From contig JAADEP010000133.1 in NCBI GenBank assembly GCA_013153335.1, positions 1 to 8,241 on the forward strand: a stretch of 8,241 bases of DNA, in the 5' to 3' direction. A program made the position numbers and the translations under genes. The notes below the pieces were generated by a model, which saw only the letters and a list, made by a program, of their open reading frames with translations, did no database searches and was not told the DNA's origin. The DNA is from Chloroflexota bacterium (GTDB taxonomy: Bacteria; Chloroflexota; Anaerolineae; Anaerolineales; DRMV01). Shown in pieces: positions 1 to 6,110 of this stretch; the first letter of the stretch is position 1, and each line of letters starts with the position of its first letter.

Positions 1-779
1 AAACCAGGAGCCAGCAGCCAACGCAGCGCGAAGAGTACCAAAGCCAACCCGAGGAGCCCATAAGCTGAGGCGCTTGTCGAACCGGGTATGCGCATCTGGA
101 AGAGCGGCAACACACTCAGCCACCACGGGAACACCATGATCCATACGCCAGGGCCCAAGAGGACCGGAGAACGCCCTCGCCGCGCGGGCGGATCCATGAC
201 CCAGGCGCGAGCGAAAACCGCGGCCGCCCATAAGGTGTACGCCTGCCCTTCGGGCAGGAAGGAAGCCAGCCACGGTGCGAGGCCGCTGACCGCGCGCCAA
301 GCCCAACGCCGGGCGGCATGCTCGCGTGCTTGGGGCGCGGCCCATACTTCCATGCCATACACAGCGCTATCGATGAGGGCCCACGCCCAAAGCCATGCCC
401 AAGATCCGGCGGCCAGCACCGCGAGCAAAGCCAGAGCTGTAAACCCAAGCCACAATATCCACGCGCCTGGGCTTGTGACCCCGCGTGCGTGATACGCGGC
501 CAAGGCCCAGCCAGCCCACGAAGCCGTGAGCACAAGCAGGGCCAGGGCCCAACGCTCTGGCGTAAAGAGCAAGTGGACATAAGGGCTAAGGGCTTCCGGC
601 ATCCAGGTCCATGTCACCGACGTTTGCGGGACCTGGACGACCCAAGTCAACCAGACCAACGAAAGCGCCGCGCCCGCGACCCACCAAGACGCCTTGAGCC
701 ACGGACGCCACCAGCCCAAAACGCCAATGGCCAACGCGGCCAAGAAAAGAAACGCAACAGTTCCCCAAACAAGCGCCAT
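1..779 (-). CDS. Multi-pass membrane protein, N-terminal part; possibly a degenerate NuoN/NuoL-like (proton-conducting transporter) homologue
   Basis: The minus-strand frame starting at the ATG at 779-777 is open without a stop for 259 codons to the window edge, so the gene is truncated at its C-terminus by the window. It begins MALVWGTVAFLFLAALAIG and is very rich in Trp, Leu and Ala. Hydrophobic segments lie near residues 5-23, 31-48, 75-95, 107-135, 182-195, 210-226 and 238-255. The pattern of an early pair of helices, then a 'WALALLVLTASWAGWALAAY' segment, then a long Trp-rich helix pair ending in 'WAWALIDSAVYGM', resembles the N-terminal half of proton-conducting antiporter subunits (NuoN/NuoL/MrpD). 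That match is inferred from shape only: the usual helix-5 Glu and helix-7 Lys motifs are not clearly present. A TATAAT box lies nine bases upstream with no Shine-Dalgarno. The gene diverges from folD. That it is a real coding gene is fairly sure; its function is not. Confidence 0.6.
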   Translation of the reverse strand, partial: MALVWGTVAFLFLAALAIGVLGWWRPWLKASWWVAGAALSLVWLTWVVQVPQTSVTWTWMPEALSPYVHLLFTPERWALALLVLTASWAGWALAAYHARGVTSPGAWILWLGFTALALLAVLAAGSWAWLWAWALIDSAVYGMEVWAAPQAREHAARRWAWRAVSGLAPWLASFLPEGQAYTLWAAAVFARAWVMDPPARRGRSPVLLGPGVWIMVFPWWLSVLPLFQMRIPGSTSASAYGLLGLALVLFALRWLLAPG

Positions 780-788
780 GGTGTAGCG

Positions 789-794
789 ATTATA
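789..794 (-). promoter_or_regulatory. -10 box of the leftward membrane-protein gene (leaderless-type)
   Basis: On the minus strand the perfect hexamer TATAAT is followed by nine bases (CGCTACACC) and then the ATG at 779. Transcription would start within two or three bases of the start codon or at it, leaving no room for a Shine-Dalgarno. No good -35 hexamer sits 16-18 bp upstream. A 6-bp dyad, ATACCG (792-797) and CGGTAT (810-815), overlaps the box. Confidence 0.55.
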
Positions 795-874
795 CCGGAT
801 GTCGTGGAGCGGTATCGAAGCGTTCTCAAGCAAATTAGGCGAGCGAATGCGTCGAGGTCGCTGCCAATACTCAC

Positions 875-904
875 TTGCCCCAATTGGCGGGCTTGGGGTA
901 TGAT
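875..904 (+). promoter_or_regulatory. Promoter of folD
   Basis: TTGCCC (875-880) and TATGAT (899-904) are separated by 18 bp and fit a sigma-70-like promoter. They would give a start site near 911 and a leader of about 27 nt. The leader carries the Shine-Dalgarno GGAGGAG at 927-933. The spacer contains the inverted repeat CCCCAA (878-883) / TTGGGG (893-898). Confidence 0.5.
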
Positions 905-937
905 GAGGGGCGGAAAATCGGACTTCGGAGGAGATCC

Positions 938-1834
938 ATGACCGCAAAGATTATCGACGGTAAGGCCATTGCTGCCCGCATTCGTGAGGAGATCAAGCGC
1001 AAGGTAGACGAGCGCGTGGCGAAGGGCCTGCCGCGACCGGGTTTGGCCACGGTTTTGGTCGGCGACAACCCGGCTTCTCAGACATATGTGCGCATGAAGC
1101 AAAAGGCTTGTGCCGAGGTCGGCATTGAGTCTTTTGGCTATCACCTGCCCAAGGACGCGTCGCAAGAAGAGGTCGAAGCCTTGGTCGAGCAGCTCAATGC
1201 CGATCCCAGGGTGCACGGCATTTTGGTGCAATTGCCGCTGCCCAAACACTTGGATGAAGAACGGGTCTTGAGCAAAATCAGCATTGAAAAGGACGTGGAC
1301 GGATTTCATCCCATCAACATCGGTCGGTTGGCGCAGAAGGGGCGCGAGCCGCTCTTTGTGCCTTGCACACCGGCCGGGGTGATGGTCCTGCTGAAAGAGG
1401 CCGGGGTGGACCTCGAGGGCGCGAACGCTGTGGTGTTGGGTCGCTCGAACATCGTGGGCATGCCCATGGCCCTGCTGCTGGTTCGGGCGAATTCCACCGT
1501 GACCATCTGCCACTCGCGCACCAAGGACATCCCCGCGCATACGCGGCAGGCGGATGTGGTGATCGCCGCGGTAGGCCGACCGCGTATGGTCAAGGCCGAC
1601 TGGATCAAGCCCGGCGCGGTGGTAATCGACGTGGGGGTCAACCGGGTCGACGACCCAACCGCGAAGAAGGGGTATCGTTTGGTCGGGGACGTCGACTTTG
1701 ACGAGGTCAAGGAAGTCGCGGGCGCGATCACGCCGGTGCCTGGCGGCGTGGGCCCGATGACCATCGCGATGCTTTTGCAAAACACCCTCAAAGCCGCGGA
1801 ATTGGCCGACAAGAAGCGAGCGTCCCAGGCCTGA
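938..1834 (+). CDS. folD: Bifunctional methylenetetrahydrofolate dehydrogenase / methenyltetrahydrofolate cyclohydrolase
   Basis: This cytosolic enzyme interconverts 5,10-methylene-, 5,10-methenyl- and 10-formyl-tetrahydrofolate using NADP, feeding one-carbon units to purine, Met and formyl-Met synthesis. The 298-residue product has the usual family length and all the signatures: Y50 and K54 in the 'TYVRMKQKAC' substrate-site motif, Q98 in 'VQLPLP', D121 in 'DVDGFHPINIGRL', then 'PCTPAGVM' (142-149). The nucleotide-binding fold holds 'VVLGRSNIVGMPMALLL' (165-181), 'TICHSRT' (189-195), 'ADVVIAAVGRP' (205-215), 'GAVVIDVGVNRV' (226-237), and the closing 'ITPVPGGVGPMTIAMLLQNT' (264-283). The ATG at 938 is chosen because GGAGGAG (927-933) lies four bases before it and homology begins there. 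The in-frame TTG at 875 overlaps the promoter. The gene stands alone between its own promoter and terminator. Confidence 0.98.
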   Translation: MTAKIIDGKAIAARIREEIKRKVDERVAKGLPRPGLATVLVGDNPASQTYVRMKQKACAEVGIESFGYHLPKDASQEEVEALVEQLNADPRVHGILVQLPLPKHLDEERVLSKISIEKDVDGFHPINIGRLAQKGREPLFVPCTPAGVMVLLKEAGVDLEGANAVVLGRSNIVGMPMALLLVRANSTVTICHSRTKDIPAHTRQADVVIAAVGRPRMVKADWIKPGAVVIDVGVNRVDDPTAKKGYRLVGDVDFDEVKEVAGAITPVPGGVGPMTIAMLLQNTLKAAELADKKRASQA

Positions 1835-1858
1835 ACTTACACCAGGGCAAGTTCGCTA

Positions 1859-1883
1859 GGCGCCCGTCCGGGCGCCTTTTTTT
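1859..1883 (+). terminator. Intrinsic terminator of folD
   Basis: A 7-bp perfect GC stem, GGCGCCC (1859-1865) and GGGCGCC (1870-1876), with a GTCC loop is followed directly by seven T residues (1877-1883). It lies 24 nt after the folD stop. The T run overlaps the TAA stop of the convergent glycosyltransferase gene (1884-1882). Read on the minus strand, the same hairpin is followed by TAGCGAAC with no U run, so it is a good terminator only for folD. Confidence 0.9.
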
Positions 1884-2829
1884 ATTCATTATAGCGGATG
1901 GGCGCGACATCCCGGCGGGAGGGTTGGGGACGGTCGTTCAGCCGCCGCGGATAATAGAACGTCTGGCGCAGCTGGTCGGTCAAGGGACGATGGGCGAGAC
2001 GATAGCCTTGGTAGGTCCCCCAAAATTGCCAGAAGCGGAACTGCACGACTTCCCACCAAACCCGACGCCATACCCCCTGGCGCCAGGCATGCCACCAGTC
2101 GCTGATTACGTTCGACAAAAAGAGCCGCGCAAAATCGCTCAGCGTAAAGCGCGCGTCGGGATAGATGCGTTTAAAGGCCATCGCCTCGCGACGGTAGCGG
2201 TTGTAGATTTGGCGAAAGGTCTCATCGTGCACGTGGATGACTTCGGCCTCGGGCACGTACACCACACGATAGCCTTGTTCCATGGCCCACTTGGCCCAGG
2301 CCAGGTCTTCCAGCCCGGGCAGGGACTCGTCATAAGGATGCTGCTCCCAAAGCGCGCGGCGGATCGCCGCGTTCGCATTGTTGCAAAAAGGATGGTCCTG
2401 CACGCGCGGCCCTTGGCCATCGGGGAACCAGGTCGCGAAAATCTGATGCTCGGAGAACTTCGTGGTCGTCGTGCCCCGCTGCTTGCCATACGTGACCGCG
2501 ACGCGCGGGTCCGCAAAGGGCGCGAGCAAGCGTTCTAGCCAATCGGGATAGACCGGATACACGTGCGCGCTCGCGTTCACGATAAACGGCCCGCGCGCGT
2601 GCTGAATGCCCACATTGAGCGCGCGGCCAAAGGTGAACGCTTCGGGCGAAATATGCACAATGTGGACGGGATACCGCCGGGCGATGGCCACGGTCGCGTC
2701 GGTCGAGCCGCTGTCGACCAAAATGATCTCGGGCTTCAGCGTTTGATGCAGGATCCCCTCCAACAAGCGCCCAATATGGCGCTCTTCGTTATAGGCTCGG
2801 ATAATCACCGAACAACACGGCTCGCCCAT
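1882..2829 (-). CDS. Family 2 glycosyltransferase (GT-A fold), rhamnosyltransferase-like subgroup
   Basis: This probably transfers a sugar from a nucleotide-sugar donor to a growing surface glycan on the cytoplasmic side of the membrane. The donor and acceptor cannot be read from sequence. The 315-residue protein opens with the GT2 nucleotide-binding strand 'SVIIRAYNEE' (7-16) and 'ILVDSGSTDAT' (36-46). The position of the metal-binding DxD holds 'NASAHVYP' (85-92), a variant reminiscent of the SAH forms in rhamnosyltransferase-like GT2 enzymes. The acceptor-side motif is 'PGLEDLAWAKWAM' with E174-D175, the likely catalytic ED pair, followed by 'VIHVHDET' (197-204). The C-terminal third is Trp-rich and basic (about 240-300) and may sit on the membrane. 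The ATG at 2829 starts 18 nt after the sulfotransferase stop, with a weak GGGGA seven bases before it. It is the last gene of the five-gene operon and ends inside the folD terminator. Confidence 0.9.
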   Translation of the reverse strand: MGEPCCSVIIRAYNEERHIGRLLEGILHQTLKPEIILVDSGSTDATVAIARRYPVHIVHISPEAFTFGRALNVGIQHARGPFIVNASAHVYPVYPDWLERLLAPFADPRVAVTYGKQRGTTTTKFSEHQIFATWFPDGQGPRVQDHPFCNNANAAIRRALWEQHPYDESLPGLEDLAWAKWAMEQGYRVVYVPEAEVIHVHDETFRQIYNRYRREAMAFKRIYPDARFTLSDFARLFLSNVISDWWHAWRQGVWRRVWWEVVQFRFWQFWGTYQGYRLAHRPLTDQLRQTFYYPRRLNDRPQPSRRDVAPIRYNE

Positions 2830-2847
2830 GGCTGCATCCCCGCCGCG

Positions 2848-3735
2848 CTACCAGTCGTGATTTTGCTCATAGCCCAGCTCAATGAGCAGATCGCCCGTGA
2901 CCTGTTTGAACAAGTCCTTGAGCGCGGGCGTGAAATACTCCCGCCAGTTGCCCGGTTGACCACGGCGGAAGGTGCCCGACTTGTGCGGCTGAATCGCGGC
3001 CTGGAGTCGATCCAAGGCCTCCTCTTCCGAAACCGCCAAGGGCCAATCCCCGCGCGAGCGGACGAAGTGAAGGATGTCTCGCAAGGCCTCGCGGGGGCGC
3101 AAGCGCAGGTCCTCGAAGCGCACGACCAAGACCCCAGGCTGTCGAAGCCACCCCATATAGCTCTCGTACCGGCTACGCAGGTCTTGAAACCACAAGTCCC
3201 CGACCCGATGCCCCGCGATCACAATGCGCAGCCGCTCCTCAAGTTGTGTGGCCACCGTGTTGAAATACTCATGCCAATCGTGGTAAGGCTGCATATCTGC
3301 AATGTAAAACACATGCGAAACGGCCAAATCCCTGGGGTCACGCATAATGTGGATGGTCGCCCAACCCGGGCTGGACAGCCACGAGAGATAGGGCTCTCGG
3401 CCTGGGAGATAGCCATACGCGACATCGCCAGGCTGCAAGCGCCGCAAATTTTTCTGCACCGCGGCCGGCGGGAGCTTTCGGTTGTCTTCGTATCGGTTCA
3501 CCGGAGGCATGCCGGGATCCACAAAAGGGCCGATGTGCGGAAAGCCCAGAAGGACCTGGTGCAACAAATGCGAGCCTGCCTTGGTTTGCGCGTTGCCGAA
3601 CAGCCGCGGCGCGGCCGCGAGCGCCTGCGCGCCGTAGCGCCGTGCCGTTTGCCAGCGGCGCCAGCGCCAGCGCAAAAGTTTGAGCGCTCGTCGCAGATGA
3701 GCTTCGAAGGGGGACATCCGCCGCGGTTCGGCCAC
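2848..3735 (-). CDS. PAPS-dependent sulfotransferase domain protein
   Basis: This should move a sulfuryl group from PAPS to a hydroxyl of a glycan, lipid or small molecule; the acceptor is unknown. The start is taken as GTG at 3735, because AGGAGG (3746-3741) lies five bases upstream. In-frame ATGs at 3762 and 3840 lie upstream of that site and inside the preceding gene. The product is 295 residues, typical for the family. Counted from the GTG, the 5'-phosphosulfate loop is 'NAQTKAGSHLL' (about 48-58), the 3'-phosphate site is 'IMRDPRDLAVS' (130-140), 'VRFEDL' is at 205-210, and the PAPS-closing motif 'HKSGTFRRGQPGNWREYF' is at 251-268. The position usually holding the catalytic His in 'GHLP' reads 'GYLP' (Tyr at about 109). 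An Arg/Trp-rich stretch (15-40) may bind membrane. It follows the lipoprotein stop by 16 nt and precedes the glycosyltransferase, which suggests glycan sulfation. Confidence 0.9.
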   Translation of the reverse strand: MAEPRRMSPFEAHLRRALKLLRWRWRRWQTARRYGAQALAAAPRLFGNAQTKAGSHLLHQVLLGFPHIGPFVDPGMPPVNRYEDNRKLPPAAVQKNLRRLQPGDVAYGYLPGREPYLSWLSSPGWATIHIMRDPRDLAVSHVFYIADMQPYHDWHEYFNTVATQLEERLRIVIAGHRVGDLWFQDLRSRYESYMGWLRQPGVLVVRFEDLRLRPREALRDILHFVRSRGDWPLAVSEEEALDRLQAAIQPHKSGTFRRGQPGNWREYFTPALKDLFKQVTGDLLIELGYEQNHDW

Positions 3736-3740
3736 GCAAG

Positions 3741-3746
3741 CCTCCT
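3741..3746 (-). promoter_or_regulatory. Shine-Dalgarno that sets the sulfotransferase start
   Basis: AGGAGG on the minus strand is followed by five bases (CTTGC) and then the in-frame GTG at 3735. The lipoprotein gene stops at 3752, just before this site. The arrangement argues for GTG initiation rather than the longer frames beginning at 3762 or 3840. Confidence 0.75.
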
Positions 3747-3751
3747 GATGG

Positions 3752-5134
3752 TCAAGGTTCATTGCCCCGAGGCGCGGGCGGCGCCGGGCTCGGCGTGCCC
3801 GTGCCTTCGGGTTGGGGTTCGACCTCAGGCGGGGGCCCAAGGGCCTGCTCGGTCAGGGGGATGGCTTCCAGAGGCGTAAGACGCCCTTCCAACACCTCTT
3901 GCCCCGCGAGGCTCAACGCGTGGCCCCAGGGGAAGAGATGATCCATGCGCGGGAAGGCTTCGGCCCGGCTTAAGTACGCGTCCAGCCCCGCGGTCGAAGC
4001 CGAAGTCGAGAGCCCGGGCTGGGCAGGCCACAAGCCCAGTTGGCCCAGCCAAGGCGCGAGCCAATCCGCGCGGGTCACCTGCTCAACCCAGCGAATGGCC
4101 AAAGGACGGCGTTGCGGGTCGGTGGTCAAAACCACCCACACATACACCCGCGCGAGGGGCACGGCTTCGTCCTCGGGCCCGGGGAGGGGAGCCCAGCTCC
4201 AATCGGGATTGAGGTTGGCGTATCGGCTCCAGGTCACTTGTGCGGGCGGTGCGGCCGGCCCAGGGAGCATGGCAAAACTGGTTTGGGCCCGGGCCTCGGG
4301 CACCAGCGTGCCTTGCCACTGGGCTTGCACGAGGAACTCGAGCGCGCGCTGCCAGGGTTCCGCGTCGAGGGTTGGCCGTCCTCCTGCGCGGTCGTGCCAC
4401 GTGCCCCCGGCCGCGCGATAGAAAGCCATATAGGCCCAGCCGTAGGGATCGCGCGCGGGGAAGCTCCATGGCACCGGGCTGCGCAGCCATTCGGCCCACG
4501 TGGCCGGCGGGGGCGCGTCGCTCGTCTGGGGCCAGGCCAGGACTACAGTTTCGCCTCCGATAGGCAGGCCATAGGGCACGCCGACCAAATGGCCGGCCCG
4601 CCGCGCGTAAGGATACCAATCCGCCCGGTGGCGAAGCCGTAACGCCAGGGGTTCGGGCAACGGCGGGAGCGCGGCCTTGGTCACCAGGGCTTCGAGCAAA
4701 TCGTGCGGTACGAGCAGTACGTCGGGCGTGGTGGCGGTCGCGGCCAACCGCGCCGGCACGAGCACGGTTAGCATCCCGCCAGGGCCGTAGACCCCGCGGC
4801 GGCGGAGATCCACGCGCGCGCCGGTAGTGGCTTCGAACGCGCGGGCCTGGCCTTGCAGACTGGTCCACGCGGCGCGCTGCTCGCTCGGGAACAAAGGCGC
4901 GGGAACCCACACGCGCAAGTCTTGAGGCGGCGTGGGTGTGGGGGTCGCGGTGGGTTGCAAGGGGTGTGTCGGGGTTGGCGTGAAGGATTGGGGCGGTGGA
5001 TGGGTCGGTGCGAGGCACCCGGCTAGAATCCATCCACCCAGCATGAGCAGAAGCCCTGCCCACGCCAGCAGGCGGCGTTCGCCAGCCTTGTTGTTCGTGC
5101 GGTCCCCAAAGGAAAAGAAGCGTACAAGCGGCAT
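3752..5134 (-). CDS. Extracellular solute-binding lipoprotein (family 1-like ABC substrate-binding protein)
   Basis: This is a predicted secreted lipoprotein that captures a solute for uptake. With the ATG at 5134 it has 460 residues. A basic n-region, the hydrophobic stretch 'LLAWAGLLLMLGGWILAGC' and the lipobox LAGC (lipidated Cys about 40) are followed by a Thr-Pro-rich linker (about 41-72). The mature domain begins 'LRVWVPAPLFPSEQ' and holds features of periplasmic-binding-protein family 1: 'ARAFEATTGARVDL', 'PDVLLVPHDLL', 'GVPYGLPIGGETVVLAW', 'WAEWL' and a late 'AIRWVEQVT' helix. A Pro-rich tail closes it. A TTG at 5164 is in frame but lies inside the preceding gene without a Shine-Dalgarno; the ATG comes seven bases after that gene's stop and is preferred, though it also lacks a clear Shine-Dalgarno. 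No permease or ATPase gene is nearby, so it may serve a remote transporter or act only as a binding protein. The ligand is unknown. Confidence 0.82.
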   Translation of the reverse strand: MPLVRFFSFGDRTNNKAGERRLLAWAGLLLMLGGWILAGCLAPTHPPPQSFTPTPTHPLQPTATPTPTPPQDLRVWVPAPLFPSEQRAAWTSLQGQARAFEATTGARVDLRRRGVYGPGGMLTVLVPARLAATATTPDVLLVPHDLLEALVTKAALPPLPEPLALRLRHRADWYPYARRAGHLVGVPYGLPIGGETVVLAWPQTSDAPPPATWAEWLRSPVPWSFPARDPYGWAYMAFYRAAGGTWHDRAGGRPTLDAEPWQRALEFLVQAQWQGTLVPEARAQTSFAMLPGPAAPPAQVTWSRYANLNPDWSWAPLPGPEDEAVPLARVYVWVVLTTDPQRRPLAIRWVEQVTRADWLAPWLGQLGLWPAQPGLSTSASTAGLDAYLSRAEAFPRMDHLFPWGHALSLAGQEVLEGRLTPLEAIPLTEQALGPPPEVEPQPEGTGTPSPAPPAPRGNEP

Positions 5135-5141
5135 AGGGCGT

Positions 5142-6110
5142 TTAGGAGTAAGGCGCACGGGCAACTGCGGTAAGCGCGGCCTTCAGCCACGCGAGCAAAG
5201 CCTCGGCATCAGAAGTCATGATGCGCTCATAAGGTGATGTCAAATAGCGCGTGGGGAGCACCACGGTCAAAGTCGGTACCCCTTCGGCCACGCGCGGCGC
5301 GGAGGTCCAGACCCAGGTGCGCTCCGTGGGCACAAAAGCTTGCCAGGGGAGCTCGGCTTCCCGCGCGAGGTCTTCCATCCAGGCCAAAAGCCGCGCGTCG
5401 GCCAAACGGTTTTCGTCGCGCAAGGCCAGACCCGGCCCTGAGCCCAGGGTCAGGCCACCTGGTCGCCGCGGGGGCCGGTCTTGGGTCGGCGCAGGGCGGA
5501 GCCGCAACATCTGCCGCGGGCGCAGTCCATAGGCGGCCGGGCCTTCGCCGTGCCCAGGCGTCCAGGTGCGGGCCGCAAACACAAAGGTGACCTCATCGGG
5601 AAGGGAAAGCACCTCCCAAAGCTGGAGCGCGATCGCAACCAGCGCGCGGGACGCGACGGCCTTGCCCAGCGCGCCGTCGTGGGTCATGCGCGGGGCCGTG
5701 TCCCAAACCCCCCACGCGGCCAAAGTGAGCGGGCTGGTCGCGTCCGCGAGCAAATGCTCCCAACGCAGGGCCTCGGGGGCATCGGCCTCAGGGACCAGCA
5801 GCGCGTGCCCACCGTCCAAGAAGCGGACGGGCTGATAGGCCGCGACCCGGGCCGCGACCGGCCCTAAGGGCGCGACGCGCCAAAACCCTCCTTCGCCTTG
5901 CGCGTGCACCACAAAGCCAATTTCGTCCAAAGGCACGAACACCGCGAGCCGCGGCTCGTCCGGCCCCACAATAAGATTACCCAACGCGTCCGTGCGGGCC
6001 GAAAAGCCATGGGCTTCCGCTGCACGACGTACCGCGTCCCGCACCGCGTCTTCCCGCCCAGGCGGCGCGTCCAACGCGGCCAACGCGAGCAAATCGGCGA
6101 GCAGACTCAT
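5142..6110 (-). CDS. M42 peptidase-like protein lacking metal ligands (probable pseudoenzyme)
   Basis: This 322-residue protein keeps the backbone of the M42 aminopeptidase next to it but not its active site. Shared landmarks are 'DALGNLIV' (41-48; neighbour 'DTMGNVLA'), 'VPLDEIGFVV' (59-68; neighbour 'AHMDEVGLML'), 'LGKAVASRALVAI' (148-160; neighbour 'FGKAFDDRAGVAL'), 'GSGPGLALRDENRLADARLL' (223-242) and 'LPTRYLTSPYE' (285-295; neighbour 'VPARGIHGPIA'). At these places the metal-binding His is Pro60, the bridging Asp pair is Ala153-Ser154, the catalytic Glu-Glu is replaced in 'AARTWTPGHG' (179-187), and the last His is Thr291. The frame is intact with no stop or frameshift, so it is not a decayed gene. 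Its ATG overlaps the neighbour's stop as ATGA, with GGAGG upstream, which indicates translational coupling. A regulatory or structural partner of the active subunit is inferred. Confidence 0.85.
   Translation of the reverse strand: MSLLADLLALAALDAPPGREDAVRDAVRRAAEAHGFSARTDALGNLIVGPDEPRLAVFVPLDEIGFVVHAQGEGGFWRVAPLGPVAARVAAYQPVRFLDGGHALLVPEADAPEALRWEHLLADATSPLTLAAWGVWDTAPRMTHDGALGKAVASRALVAIALQLWEVLSLPDEVTFVFAARTWTPGHGEGPAAYGLRPRQMLRLRPAPTQDRPPRRPGGLTLGSGPGLALRDENRLADARLLAWMEDLAREAELPWQAFVPTERTWVWTSAPRVAEGVPTLTVVLPTRYLTSPYERIMTSDAEALLAWLKAALTAVARAPYS

Noticed and set aside
243..259. Hairpin CCTGCCC-TTC-GGGCAGG that looks like a terminator or structured RNA
   Set aside because: It sits within the coding frame of the left membrane protein (it encodes 'LPEGQA') and has no T run on either strand.
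647..1780. Long minus-strand open frame (377 codons) opposite folD
   Set aside because: It lies antisense to an unmistakable folD, has no family motifs and a His/Arg-rich composition typical of a reverse-frame shadow in GC-rich DNA.
2563..3879. Long plus-strand open frame (438 codons) opposite the glycosyltransferase and sulfotransferase
   Set aside because: It crosses two recognisable minus-strand genes, lacks motifs and is Arg/His/Gln-rich, so it is a shadow frame.
4920..5000. Low-complexity G/T-rich plus-strand stretch considered as a repeat array
   Set aside because: It is the Thr-Pro-rich linker of the lipoprotein read on the other strand; the units are irregular.
421..6095. Recurring 9-mer GCGAGCAAA (near 421, 5190, 5746 and 6086), all in the same orientation, considered as an uptake or Chi-like signal
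   Set aside because: Every copy encodes Leu-Leu-Ala with the codons TTG CTC GCG in minus-strand genes, so codon preference explains it.
5142..6110. Possibility that the second M42 gene is a decaying pseudogene
   Set aside because: The frame is intact with a Shine-Dalgarno, coupled start and normal codon use. Loss is concentrated at catalytic positions while structural motifs remain, which fits a pseudoenzyme better.
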